Shown: positions 10,429 through 19,837 of the stretch, in pieces
How positions within the stretch are numbered: the first letter of the stretch is position 1
Layout: every line of letters starts with the position of its first letter
Assembly (NCBI GenBank): GCA_019828565.1
Contig: JAHDYR010000012.1
Coordinates: 1,488,001-1,552,000 of the forward strand
Direction of reading: 5' to 3'
Source of the DNA: Carpediemonas membranifera
Lineage: Eukaryota > Fornicata
Length of the DNA stretch: 64,000 nucleotides
Notes under the pieces: generated by a model
Database searches by the model: none
What the model was told of the DNA's origin: nothing
The model's input: the letters and a program-made list of their open reading frames with translations, nothing else
Position numbers and translations under genes: made by a program

Positions 10429-11294
10429 CTGCCCCTCCATGCTCAACTGACTTGAGTATGAATAACTTGTGCCGGTAGGCCTCACAGGGGAAAGCCTGTG
10501 CTAACCTACTTCACCGTTGGCGGCTGGGGAATAGCCCAGTGCCCGGGAAGGGTACTCTGCCTTAGCTCGGTAACCCTTGCTTCACCGTCGCTAACTGTGG
10601 GTAGCACAGCAGCCGGAACACCGTTGACACACTCTTACTGCCACGTAAGGGTGTCCGGTACAACCGTAGTTGTTCTGTGGTGACGTATCTCCAAATTGAT
10701 TGACTCAGAATTTCGTGGTACCACTGTGTAAGTATTGCGTCATACGCTCAAGGGTTAGTCTTACCCGGGCTTACCGCCCTCCCACGGGCCATTACTGGGC
10801 CGTATGGTCGTCGATTAGTTCATTCGGATCCTTAAAATGCACAAATGGCTTCAGTTCGAAACCACCATGGTATGCGGCCTTGAAAGCCCTCATTCTTACA
10901 TAGCGTTCGAATAACGCCTCTAGAGGCCTCAAAGCCTCTTCGTTGCCGAGATATGGCATTTTTTTGCTTTTCTCGTTCGTCGACAGTTGGGACGCCGCGA
11001 ATATTGCTCTATAACACTAACAACATCAGTATTCGTCTCATAGACGTATAAATATCGTGATTTTGCGGACTTATCGTCCTCAACAAGCGTTCATCGGGGT
11101 TCACCAAACGGACCCTTTCTCGGTCGGCGAATTCTGCCTAACCCGTCTGCTTTCGTAAATTACGCGTTGCACCATGCTATTCAGCGTCCTGACTTAGCTG
11201 TGTGGAGTCCTGGTCATGACCCAGGTCCTACGTTTTTGTATCATGTAACACGTAAATGAAGTTTTGACCGCGGTTAATACTTCCATACGGCCTA
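10429..11294. other. Element D 3' region before the antisense ORF
   Basis: About 870 bp between the 3' LTR and the first Met of the antisense ORF. The bases next to the LTR (CTGCCCCTCCATG, a pyrimidine run on plus) read as a polypurine tract on the element strand. I see no convincing ORF in the rest. It should hold the promoter and 5' leader of the antisense gene if that is expressed, but no motif is recognisable. Confidence 0.55.
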
Positions 11295-12724
11295 ATGGAG
11301 AACCTTGTGCATGATTTGGACGCACTGATCGCTGATCTTGCTGGCAATGACGGCAATCTGCCCGTTGCTGAACGTCTCCGCGCTCTGAAGCGCAAACACC
11401 AGTCCGTGCTCGTGCCGGACAGCACCGATATGCCCCAGAGACGTGCTCGTCCCGAGGAATCTTCCTCAGCACCCATTGTTGAGCCGTCATCGCCACAGGA
11501 CGTCGTCATCGAGGTTCCTGCGGCTCGCGCGATCACCCGCCGGCACCCACCTGAGGATATCCGCCGCGTAACGGGTGTTGTCGTCGACGATGAAGGTACG
11601 CGTCGCACCTTGACCGGACGCGTCGTGGCTGTCGCCACTTGTTCTGCCCAAGCTGGTCATGCTGTCAGCACGGTTGAGGCCGCCCAGCGCCGGACCTCCA
11701 ACCGCCCCGTCACCCGCCAGCTGCTCCGCGGGCACCTCCAAGGACCTCATCGGGCGGACCTGGCGGAGCGGGAAGCCCGTTTCAGACCGTAATCGCTTCG
11801 GTCTCTGGTCGCGTCTCGAACTGCTTCGAGCTGCCCCTCCAGGGCATGCTGTCCCGTCTGAGGACCGGACAGGTCTTCAGCGCTGGCGATGAGGCTGGGG
11901 ACCTCATGACGCGTCAGTCCCTCTTGCTCCTGACGGACTTCGTCACCGACGCCGTCGTGGGCCGTGCACTGCGGTCCCACTTTGAGATCGACTCACCTGC
12001 CGATGTTGCCCTCGCCGAGGCTCTGCTCGCCTCTGACGGTGTCACGTCCGGCTGTTTCTCCCGATCTACGGTCGACGTCGTGGTAGCGACCCTGACCCGC
12101 ATCACTCCCGATCTCGCTGATCGCCAGCCATCCTATCTCCGAACCCTGGCGAACCAGTCCCTGATGCGGATCATCATGATCTCTTCGCACCCTTCCTTGT
12201 ACTGCTGTTGGATGGTGGCCCAGGCCCGTCGCGTCGACCGTCTGTCTGCTCACGAGGCGACACGGTTTGTGACGGACTACTACGCCCTGCTCACAAACGA
12301 TCGCATCGCACGGATCGAGACCACGATCAGCGCTGCCGAGCTCGTGCCGCAGGTGTCTGACCCGTCACTCGACTATGTGATCGTCGAGTGCCTCAGGCAC
12401 ATTGAGCTGTACAACGAACAGTTCCGCGAAAGCTTCACCCTTGTGGTTAAGTATCAGAATTACGCCGTGCCTGGACTCACTCAGCTCACGCAATCCATGT
12501 GCACTTGCCTCCCGATCACCAACTACCTCACCAATGCCCGTCTTTGGCCGCGTGTTCGCCCTGAGTGGCACCCTGAGCTGCTCCTGGCCCGGCTGCGCGA
12601 GTCTGCTGGTGCGATCGACGAAGAATACATTCTGTTGGCTGCCTTACCCTGCCTTTTACAGGTACGTATAAGTGGTAGGCTTATGCTTTTCCGAGAAATA
12701 TATCTAACGCTTCGCAGTCCTTGA
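11295..12724 (+). CDS. Antisense accessory ORF (aORF) of element D
   Basis: On the strand opposite to gag and pol, running tail to tail with pol and overlapping its last 44 bp. The product is not recognised. Exon 1 (11295-11640) gives a charged N-terminus. A candidate 28-nt intron (11641-11668, GTTCTG...GTCAG) leads to exon 2, and a one-base frame change is needed near 11780-11790. From about 11786 a long helical domain is open to 12724. It aligns by eye with the aORFs of H and M: ELPLQGM versus EVPLEGI, a shared ATR/ATH helix, QVSD, and the GLTQL/GLDETL region. Length is about 450 residues if joined. No transmembrane segment or known catalytic motif is visible. It could be a captured host gene or an antisense regulator. 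Confidence 0.6.
11641..11668 (+). other. Candidate 28-nt intron in the D antisense ORF
   Basis: GTTCTG...GCTGTCAG; removal moves the reading from frame 0 to frame 1, where an ORF open to 11892 follows. Length matches host introns, but the 5' site lacks the usual G at position 5. Confidence 0.4.
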
Positions 12725-15446
12725 CGTTCTCGTAAGGCTCCCAAGTGTCCTCGCATGGCTCATACCCTTTCCAGTGCACGTGGAACTTCCTATTCTTGAT
12801 CGACTTCTCATTGGATGAATCGTAAATGCACTCGACAACGTACTCGGCATCAGTGGTCGCTGCCAGGGCCTGTGCTGAGTCGCGTGACAAGTCACCCTCG
12901 AAAGACCTCACGCGCTCGGATGCTACCCTGAACTCCTTACCCGAGTTCACGTCTCTCACATTGTATGCTACCGGTAAGTTGTCGACGATAACCGGGCTCA
13001 CTAGCTGCATTGGGCCTCGCCAACCTGCCGCAAGCTTGGAAGGTGGCTTAGTCGGATACTTCACCAGCACCCACTCTGAATCAATAACCGGCGGGGACCC
13101 AACCCGGTTGCGCGCGTCCTCTTGCATGGCTCGGATGCGTGCCGCGGCCATCTGTCTCGCGAGTTTCACCGCCTCGCCATTATCTGCCGGATAGTCCGCG
13201 CTGTCATCTTGGCTCGTGAAGACAATCTCACTCGGCACTCGCATGTCGCTTCCAAAGATAATCTCAGCCGGCGTGAGGTGATGGGCCGCTCTGGGTGTTG
13301 AATTAACAATAAATTGTGCCACTGGTAAACAGTCGACCCAATCCTCGGTCTGGAGCTCATACTTCCTGGAGCGCAAGATTCGTTCGATTCGAGAGTTCGC
13401 CCGCTCTACAATCCCATTGGACTGCGGGTGATACGGAGTTGTGATATGGGTCGAGAACCCGACTCGACCAGCAAGATCCTCGAACAAACGGTTTGCAAAC
13501 TGGCGCCCTCCGTCTGACTGGAGAACTCTAGGCGCCCCGTACCGTAGTAGCCACGTATTCGTAAATGCTCTTACTGCTTCAAGGGCCTTCGTAGTCCGTA
13601 GGGGTACCAGCTCTGTCCACCTTGAGGCCGTGTCAACCATTACCAAGATATAGCTGAAACCGTTGACCTCTGGTAGCGGGCCAATCGTGTCAATCGCTAC
13701 CTTATCAAACGGAGTTACACTCGCTGTGTGCAAGTACGACCGCTTGGCGTCCTCTGGCTTCGCCGTGAGCTGACAGACTGGGCACTTGTTAATTACCTCT
13801 GCGACTTGGTCAATGGGGGCTCGCTTCCCTCTCGCCTTCAACAGCTCGACTGTCGTATAAAGGGGGAGATGGGCTTGACCGTGGAGGTGAGCGTCATGGA
13901 TCTCATTCTCTGTCGCGGTCGGGGTCTTGGACGCAGCAAAGACTCTGCTCAATCCATCCGCTGCTCCATTATCTACTCCAGGGACGTGTCGTATTGTGAA
14001 GGGGAGGTCTGCGATCGATTCATACCACCTTTGGACCTTAGCGTTTGATGAACGGGCCATATAAATGAGATTACGGTGGTCGGTCAGCAGCGTGAAAGGG
14101 GTCCAGACCAGGAAACGGCGCCAGCGTTGAAGCGCAGAGACGATAGCATATGCCTCCTGTTCTATCGTGCTCCATCTTGTCTGTACATCTGTGAACGCCT
14201 TCGACATATAACTGACCGGCTTTCCATCCTGCAGGAGGACACCTCCGATCCCTACGTCCGACGCGTCGGTCATCACCACGTGGCGCTTTGTCACGTCGAA
14301 GTGTTGTAAGATGGGTGCGGAACACAGTAGATCCTTCACCAGGGCCAAGGCTTTGGTCTGCTCTGGGGTGCCTAGCCCAATCTTACCGGCTGCCGCGAGT
14401 GCCAATGGTCGCGTGACCATGGAAAAGTGTGGCACGAAGTCACGGACGAAGTTCAGAAATCCCATGAGTGCCTGGGCCGCCTTTCGGGACTTGGGTAGTT
14501 TGAGCTCTTGGATGTCATGTACCCGGTCGGCAGCAATACCGTAGCCCTCACCTGAAACTGTCCAGCCAAGGAACTCGACTGTAGACTGGCCGAAATGTGA
14601 CTTCTCGGCATTGAGGCGAAGATTCAGTTCATCCGCTCGCTTGAGGACCTTCGTCAGGTTGACGATATACTCTGCCTCTGTTCTTCCGAAGACTACGATG
14701 TCATCGATATAAATCAGGCAACTGGCTCCTAGTAAATCTGCGAACGCCCGCTCCATCGAGTACTGAAAGTGAGCACCCGCGTTCTTCAAACCAAACGGCA
14801 TGCCCGTATACTGGAACTTGCCCCTCGGCGTATTGAACGCCGTGTACTGGCGCGAACGTTCGGACATCTGAATCTGGTGGTACCCTGCCGATAAATCTAG
14901 GGTGGCGAACACCTTGGATGCGCCTAACTTCGCTAAACACGTCTGTATCTCCGGGATAGGGTACTCGAACGGCTCCGTCTCGTCGTTGATCTTACGGAAA
15001 TCTACGACCATGCGTGTCTTGTCCGGACCCTTCGGAACCAGGAGCACCGGCGAAGCATATGGGCTGAAAGACTGCTCGACGTACTTCTTCTCGATTAGCT
15101 CGGCGAGATGTTGGTCGAATAAGTGCTCGCGCTGGTATGGGACGTAGTTAGACCGTGACGCGATCACCCTGTCCGACTTGAGCACAAGGTCATATGGTTC
15201 TAGATTGCTGAAACCTTGCCGGTCGTGGAAACAGTGGTCATAGCGGGCCAATATCCGACTCTGCTTATCGTTCATATCCGCTCGCAAACTGTAGAGTCGT
15301 CTCTCAAGACGCTCGAGTGTCGATGGGAGCTGGGCGTCCTCTTCGATCGACGAGTCGCTCGACCTAGCTCCAACATGTGGAAGAATGCCCCAGTCCACCA
15401 TGACTGCATAGTTCAAGAGCATGTCATATCTCCATCTCAACTGCAT
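12681..15446 (-). CDS. Element D pol (RT, RNase H, integrase, chromodomain)
   Basis: 921 residues. The N-terminus is the end of the protease (DMLLNYAVMVDWGILP). RT blocks follow at about residues 110-290 (VDFRKIND, LDLSAGYHQ, GMPFGLKNAG, YIDDIVVFG), RNase H at about 390-490 (TDASDVGIGG, LTDHRNL), then the integrase zinc region (CPVCQLT) and core (AIDTIGP, QSDGGRQF, GIVERANSRIE). The C-terminus is a chromodomain (FHVHWKGYEPCEDTWEPYENV). The frame is uninterrupted. It lies +1 relative to gag-protease, with a 23-bp overlap, and the shift falls inside the protease domain. Closest relatives in the window are H and M. Confidence 0.92.
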   Translation of the reverse strand: MQLRWRYDMLLNYAVMVDWGILPHVGARSSDSSIEEDAQLPSTLERLERRLYSLRADMNDKQSRILARYDHCFHDRQGFSNLEPYDLVLKSDRVIASRSNYVPYQREHLFDQHLAELIEKKYVEQSFSPYASPVLLVPKGPDKTRMVVDFRKINDETEPFEYPIPEIQTCLAKLGASKVFATLDLSAGYHQIQMSERSRQYTAFNTPRGKFQYTGMPFGLKNAGAHFQYSMERAFADLLGASCLIYIDDIVVFGRTEAEYIVNLTKVLKRADELNLRLNAEKSHFGQSTVEFLGWTVSGEGYGIAADRVHDIQELKLPKSRKAAQALMGFLNFVRDFVPHFSMVTRPLALAAAGKIGLGTPEQTKALALVKDLLCSAPILQHFDVTKRHVVMTDASDVGIGGVLLQDGKPVSYMSKAFTDVQTRWSTIEQEAYAIVSALQRWRRFLVWTPFTLLTDHRNLIYMARSSNAKVQRWYESIADLPFTIRHVPGVDNGAADGLSRVFAASKTPTATENEIHDAHLHGQAHLPLYTTVELLKARGKRAPIDQVAEVINKCPVCQLTAKPEDAKRSYLHTASVTPFDKVAIDTIGPLPEVNGFSYILVMVDTASRWTELVPLRTTKALEAVRAFTNTWLLRYGAPRVLQSDGGRQFANRLFEDLAGRVGFSTHITTPYHPQSNGIVERANSRIERILRSRKYELQTEDWVDCLPVAQFIVNSTPRAAHHLTPAEIIFGSDMRVPSEIVFTSQDDSADYPADNGEAVKLARQMAAARIRAMQEDARNRVGSPPVIDSEWVLVKYPTKPPSKLAAGWRGPMQLVSPVIVDNLPVAYNVRDVNSGKEFRVASERVRSFEGDLSRDSAQALAATTDAEYVVECIYDSSNEKSIKNRKFHVHWKGYEPCEDTWEPYENVKDCEALDIFLGKA

Positions 15447-16671
15447 ACGCGGTCACCGTCGCCTCGACGCCCTTCGGGGTCATCGGCGACTTGTCCATGA
15501 TTACTGGGACCTCATAGGTCGTGTCTGTCTGGATTCTGCCTCCGGGTGTCTTGATGTGTATCGGGCTGGCTAGCTTCGTCGCGTTCAGTCCCGCTTCCTG
15601 AGCTGAGGCGGGGTTAACGAGCGGGATGTCCGCACCACAATCGAATAGTATGCGTCCCCATGCGCAGCCGTCCACTGCACCCGATACCACAGGCAATGAT
15701 GGAGTTGTCTCGCCAGCCATAGTCCAAACGCGCGCCGGTGTCGAGTAATTGGTGTACTTACGGTCGTTTACAGGAACTGGGCCTGTCGACCGGCAGAACT
15801 TGGCCATGTGGCCCAGCTTTCCACACTTTGCGCACTTGATCTTATCTCTCTTACAGTCCCGGGCGAAGTGACCTTGCTTGCCGCAGTTCTGACACTGCTT
15901 ACTGGCTCTGTCGGGCCGTCTCGTATCAGGCTGGAAACTGGAGTGGTTGTACGCGTGCGGTGGCTCAGGAGCTTGGCGTTGGAGGGGAGGCTGGTCAGGT
16001 CTTGCCTGTTGACGTTCTTGGCGGCCCGGACGGGCTCTGCTAGACTTGACGCGGCTTCCAGGATGTGTTAACGACACTGGATGGAGGGATGCGTATGATT
16101 CAGAGATGAGACGAGCTTCCTCGAGCTTCTTGCAGATCATAAGAGAGGTAATGAAGGTCTCATCGAGCGACATTCCTACTACGGCGTCTTTGACCTCCTC
16201 GCGGAGGAACTCGTCCAGGATTCCGTTCAGGAACATCTGGCGGATCGTAGCAGGCGCCAGATCAGGCTTGATGATGCGGTACCTTGTACGGAACTTGTCC
16301 AAGTACTGCGTGAAGCGCCCCGAATGGACGCCCTTCACAGAGAGCTGGAATAGTTGGCGCTGTAGGATAGCTGATTGAGGTTTGATGGCGTCAACGACGG
16401 CCTGGAAAGCTAGGTCTTCCGCTCCGGACTTTTTCATACGGACTTGCGGTGCGCGAAAAATAAGGGAGGATGATGTCTTCTGTCTCCTCGCGCGGCGGTA
16501 CACCTGCTTAACATCAACACCCGATGAACTGCAGAATGTTAGAACTGCAGGGCCTAAGCGCTTAATGAGGCGGCGCTTTCCACCGGCCTGAACATGTCTC
16601 GTTAGCTTTTCGTGAAATGCCAGAATGGCACTAATGCTTGGCTCGTTCACTGACGGGCCGTTTTCAGTCAT
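15424..16671 (-). CDS. Element D gag-protease
   Basis: 415 residues, with the ATG 5 bp after the junction palindrome at 16677-16686. The N-terminal half is a helical gag domain, followed by two CCHC knuckles in tandem (CQNCGKQGHFARDC and CAKCGKLGHMAKFC, about residues 262-297). The retropepsin motif here reads FDCGADIPLV, so the usual Thr/Ser of D-T/S-G is Cys. The ORF ends at 15424 within the protease; the rest of that domain is in the +1 frame at the start of pol. Either programmed +1 recoding or a one-base insertion would explain this; H, a close relative, is in a single frame at the same place. Confidence 0.88.
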   Translation of the reverse strand: MTENGPSVNEPSISAILAFHEKLTRHVQAGGKRRLIKRLGPAVLTFCSSSGVDVKQVYRRARRQKTSSSLIFRAPQVRMKKSGAEDLAFQAVVDAIKPQSAILQRQLFQLSVKGVHSGRFTQYLDKFRTRYRIIKPDLAPATIRQMFLNGILDEFLREEVKDAVVGMSLDETFITSLMICKKLEEARLISESYASLHPVSLTHPGSRVKSSRARPGRQERQQARPDQPPLQRQAPEPPHAYNHSSFQPDTRRPDRASKQCQNCGKQGHFARDCKRDKIKCAKCGKLGHMAKFCRSTGPVPVNDRKYTNYSTPARVWTMAGETTPSLPVVSGAVDGCAWGRILFDCGADIPLVNPASAQEAGLNATKLASPIHIKTPGGRIQTDTTYEVPVIMDKSPMTPKGVEATVTAYAVEMEI

Positions 16672-16676
16672 TTGAA

Positions 16677-16686
16677 GTAATATTAC
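16677..16686. promoter_or_regulatory. 5' LTR junction palindrome of element D
   Basis: GTAATATTAC lies directly against the inner edge of the 5' LTR (AGTAATATTACT with flanks). Confidence 0.75.
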
Positions 16687-16782
16687 TGTGGTTTGACTAT
16701 ACCTGTTTTACTGGGAGAATAGACTTCGACACAGGGGTGTCGAAGTCAATCCATAAATGTTCTTAAATTGTACTGACTGACA
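16687..16782 (-). repeat. 5' LTR of element D (96 bp)
   Basis: Same sequence as 10333-10428; followed by the ACGC duplication at 16783-16786. Confidence 0.9.
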
Positions 16783-16911
16783 ACGCGGTGGAATGGCTAG
16801 ATTAAGGGCGGTGGCTTGTGCGACATAGAGGTCGTAAGCATCGAGGAAGCGGAAAAAGGAAATCCTGTCCAAAGAGGACAAGAAAGGGACTTGCAAGTGT
16901 GTGTTGTTCAT
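16783..16911 (-). pseudogene. Element C gag N-terminus
   Basis: The ATG at 16911-16909 follows the palindrome and begins a gag of the helical type (MNNTHLQVPFLSSLD). The frame is open into the D insertion site and continues without loss at 10332. About 43 residues are present in this piece. Confidence 0.8.
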
Positions 16912-16919
16912 TTGAGAGA

Positions 16920-16929
16920 GTATTAATAC
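16920..16929. promoter_or_regulatory. 5' LTR junction palindrome of element C
   Basis: GTATTAATAC, 8 bp upstream of the gag ATG and touching the candidate LTR. Confidence 0.75.
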
Positions 16930-17027
16930 TGTTCTCGCGAACGGAGACAACAAAGGCAAAGCTGGCGAAGAGTGATTTAAAATTCGACACAAGGGTGTCG
17001 AATTTGACCGGGCGAGACCAAATCACA
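16930..17027 (-). repeat. 5' LTR of element C (candidate, 98 bp)
   Basis: Begins TGTTCTCG and has a CA end at 17027 (AAATCACA). It contains the hairpin ATTCGACACA-AG-GGTGTCGAAT, matching the hairpin in the D LTR. The second LTR is outside the window, so the right boundary is inferred. Confidence 0.55.
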
Positions 17028-17795
17028 GGAGCGAATCAACCCCGGGGAATTACATATTGCATATGTAACACGTAAACACCCCGGGCAACAGCTCGATACC
17101 CCTCGCTTATAACAACGGCCGTTTTACGACCGTGGAGGGGCGGAATGCCTCACGTAAGATCATTCTAATTACACAGCGCGCTAACAAGTGGTCCACGATA
17201 GGATTTTGAGATCCGAAGATATTTTCCGAATCTTTCAGATTCACCCCGCCAATTCTGGCTCCCGACTTGAACAAGGCATTCACCCTGTACCCTGCCAAGG
17301 TACAGAGTCTCGTAGACCAATGAGTGGCATCGGAGGTCTCGGGACTGGTCAAGTCCCTCATCGCACATTCGTTCGAGTGGCATACGCCTGAGGCCATGGC
17401 CCCTTTGGGGTCCATTGAGGGGCGGTGTCGTAGGTCCTACCCAATGTTTACATAGTATACATATTTACTTTTTTATTTATTTAGTCTCCAGGTTTCTGTC
17501 GACACATATGTGTCGTCTCTTTTATCCTGTAAAAGCTTTCTTGTCCCTAACGGACCACATCGGGGTCAAGGTGTGCCACAGCGGCATCAAACTCGGCCTG
17601 CGCCCGACGAAGGGCGGCGTTGGCAAGTGGCCCGTCGGGGAATTTGTCAAGAGCGCGCTTTGACAGTGTGAATAGGTCATCTTAGAGCAAAAGACGGACT
17701 GTGTACGTTGGACAGTACACGCTAAGTGCCGCTATTCGCTGAGAAGCACCAGCAATGCGCTCTGGGAAATGATGTGCACTTTAAGGCAGAGCGAT
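17028..17795. other. Host intergenic region next to the C insertion
   Basis: No intact gene. The minus strand at about 17555-17668 is open and coding-like (AAL-RRAQAEFDAA) and ends in TAG, but has a stop just upstream, so it may be the tail of a gene destroyed by the insertions. AT-rich sequence around 17440-17480 and a GTGCACTTTA motif at 17774-17783 precede the next gene. Confidence 0.4.
17774..17784 (+). promoter_or_regulatory. Candidate promoter motif GTGCACTTTAA of the SYS1-like gene
   Basis: Lies 11 bp before the ATG at 17796. The same palindromic core (AAAGTGCACTTT) lies 8-10 bp before two other start codons in this window. Confidence 0.45.
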
Positions 17796-18695
17796 ATGAT
17801 TGATGCTGTTGTTCTCTTAATCTTCATTTTATTGTATAACACCGTGGCTGTTCTTCAAGAAAGGTGGTTAATGCGGAAGAATCGCTCAACGATTCTTGCA
17901 TATACGAAGCGGGCGCTTTTAGTTCGTTTCCTTTGCTGCGAAATCCTATTCTATCTGATCTACATCGGTTTAATTCTGACACTTGACAGCTGGTGGAATG
18001 AACCCTTCAGCATCGACCAAGTCTTCTTCATCAATGCCTTCAGGATCGAGGGGTTCTCTCCACGATACCTAATCACGACCGGAGCCATCGTGCTGACGTA
18101 TATCTGCCACACATTCGTCGTCATTCTCTGCTCTGGAACCTCCAAGCTTTCGACCGACTTCGCTGTCACTGTGCTGGTCATCCATTTACAGTTTTGTACT
18201 GCATATTCCACCCGGCTGCAATACATGGGCATACTACCATATTTCACCATATCATTCTGGCTCATGCACATCATATCCGCGAGTATATCCGCAGTTCTGG
18301 CAGAATACGTCGCTTTCCGCCTCGAAGGCATGTCGTACCGCTCTTCCCACGCCAAGAACGAAGATATGCTTGCCTTGGTCCGCCAGAAGAACGCCAAGAA
18401 GAAGGCTGAGAAGGCAGCCAAGAAGAAGCTCAGGCAGAAGCAGGCGGAGGAGGCGTGTCTCCACCGCAGTGCTCCCTCTCCATTGTCGATTGAGATCGAC
18501 CTCAACGAGTCCGGCACAGACCAGGGTCACCTCACTGGTACTGGTACTGGATGCGATGCTGAGACCGTCCCCTGTGGCAGTGTGCTGTCTGACGGCAGCG
18601 AGAGCGGAGTCATGTCCAGTGACCTTGGAGACGGGCGGGATGTTGTTGAGATTGACCTGAACGATGAGCGTGGGGTGGGTGTCGACCCGTCTTGA
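17796..18695 (+). CDS. SYS1: SYS1-like Golgi membrane protein with long charged tail
   Basis: 299 residues from the ATG at 17796 (an upstream in-frame ATG at 17769 would add nine residues but would overlap the promoter-like motif). Four hydrophobic segments lie at about residues 3-20, 44-60, 90-112 and 130-175. The pattern KLSTDFAVTVLVIHLQFC, a small loop, then SFWLM...AEYVAFRLE matches the SYS1 family, which recruits the Arl3/ARFRP1 GTPase to the trans-Golgi. SYS1 is usually about 150-160 residues. Here a Lys/Ala-rich helix (KKKAEKAAKKKLRQKQ) and an acidic tail are added, and the tail contains the motif EIDLN twice. Tail function is unknown. Family assignment is from pattern, not search. Confidence 0.65.
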   Translation: MIDAVVLLIFILLYNTVAVLQERWLMRKNRSTILAYTKRALLVRFLCCEILFYLIYIGLILTLDSWWNEPFSIDQVFFINAFRIEGFSPRYLITTGAIVLTYICHTFVVILCSGTSKLSTDFAVTVLVIHLQFCTAYSTRLQYMGILPYFTISFWLMHIISASISAVLAEYVAFRLEGMSYRSSHAKNEDMLALVRQKNAKKKAEKAAKKKLRQKQAEEACLHRSAPSPLSIEIDLNESGTDQGHLTGTGTGCDAETVPCGSVLSDGSESGVMSSDLGDGRDVVEIDLNDERGVGVDPS

Positions 18696-18923
18696 GCGGG
18701 GTTTGTTGTTTATCGCTTTCTTCTTCTTCCGACGGACAGCGTGAGTCGATTTGGGTTGATGACAGGGTTGTCTTGGCATATAAACCGATAAGCCTGGGTC
18801 TATGCATACTCAGACGTTGGATACATGCGCCTTGCGCTGCGTCAGAGCCGAGCTGGGGCAATCATCTTTTTTCGCTCATTTTTCTTGCAGACGAAGCGTC
18901 TCTTTTGCGTTCTCCCCATAGCG

Positions 18924-19389
18924 ATGAGCAGAGCTATTCTCAAGGGTCTTAATGAAGAAGGATACGAGGCTATTAAGCCAGAATATGAGAGGAATCTCCA
19001 GAACACGGTCCTCGATGACGATACGGAACTTTTCCTCATTGCTGTCCCTCAGAACGTTTGTTCTCCCCCAATTTCTCACTCAGATGAACATTGAAGACCT
19101 TGAAGGCGTCACTGTCGACCCCGCTCACACAAAGATGTTCAGCGCGAACAGTACACAGTACGAGGCCGCGCCGCTCGACATTCACGGCAGCATGCTCAAC
19201 GCATTCCCCTGCACCGAGACTGGCGAGTTCCAGATTGGTAAGCCCTTTGCTGGGTCGATGGTTGTCCGCGCTGTCGGGCTTGCGGGTGAGATGGCTGGCG
19301 GGGCAGAGAACGGCAAGGCCATCCCACAGCCGGAGGTGCTTTCTGGGCTGAAGGTTCAGAATGTGCTGCCTGGCATGACTAAGAAGTGA
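18924..19389 (+). CDS. Two-exon gene, RNA polymerase I RPA34-like (tentative)
   Basis: Exons 18924-19055 and 19084-19389 join in frame over a 28-nt intron to give 145 residues. Without splicing each ORF is short and exon 1 has no sensible continuation. The pattern DTELFLIAVPQNMNIEDLEGV resembles the ELWLI-x-P-x-x-F-x-x-x-x-L-x-G signature of the Pol I subunit RPA34/CD3EAP family, which dimerises with RPA49. The C-terminus (KVQNVLPGMTKK) is basic. The protein is short for that family (fungal RPA34 is about 230 residues), so the call is tentative. Start chosen because the ATG opens the exon-1 frame and gives a charged N-terminus. Confidence 0.5.
19056..19083 (+). other. 28-nt spliceosomal intron
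   Basis: GTTTGT...CTCACTCAG. Removal joins two ORFs in frame. Confidence 0.75.
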
Positions 19390-19837
19390 ACATCACACGC
19401 ATTAATCGGGTATTAAACTAGCGCTTCACTTTATGAATGCTTCGATGTGTCAACATGCCAGGACGCGCGCCATTGAATTGGCCGGTCATCCACAACTGCT
19501 GCTGCATGGGGGTCGTCAGACAGGTGGGGATGCGGCGCGGGGCAGCGGAGGCGTCAGTTGTGGCACATTCCTCAGGCCAGTTCCTACCTGCCTGCGGCAG
19601 TTTCCTTGAGCTGCCGTCAGCCGGCTCAAAGTCCAAGGGGTTGACAACTCGGTCGACCCACCGCACCGTAAACACAATTTATATACGCTCACGTAAGCAG
19701 CAGCAAAACCGCGCCCCGCGCGGCATGAGGTGACTTGTTGCCTGGTTAGATGGCCACTGAAGCAGCCCCCACCTGGGATGGGATGCCCTCACGTTCCCGT
19801 ACCGTAAACTGCGCGACATCCGGAACTTTGGTGCTCG
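19390..19837. other. Intergenic region, 448 bp
   Basis: I see no gene or repeat; only short spurious ORFs. Confidence 0.5.

Larger units (their letters stand above)
10333..16782 (-). mobile_element. Element D: LTR retrotransposon with a 3' antisense gene
   Basis: D runs leftwards, with two 96-bp LTRs (5' at 16687-16782, 3' at 10333-10428) and a 4-bp duplication ACGC (10329-10332 and 16783-16786). It has gag-protease (15424-16671) and RT-RNase H-integrase-chromodomain (12681-15446). About 2.25 kb then lies between the pol stop and the 3' LTR, and contains an ORF on the opposite strand. The 6450-bp length is longer than E/F mainly because of this 3' region. It is inserted in gag of element C. 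Confidence 0.92.
1..17027 (-). mobile_element. Element C: Ty3/gypsy-like LTR retrotransposon split by three nested elements
   Basis: Element C runs leftwards and is present in three pieces: 16783-17027 (candidate 5' LTR and gag start), 9479-10332 (rest of gag, zinc knuckle and protease start) and 1191-1225 (a short protease continuation). The pieces join in frame once D (10333-16782) and B (1226-9478) and one copy of each target duplication are removed; that is the evidence for nesting. At 1190 element A interrupts the protease, and the remaining pol of C must lie left of the window. No 3' LTR is visible, so full length and target duplication are unknown. Confidence 0.8.
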
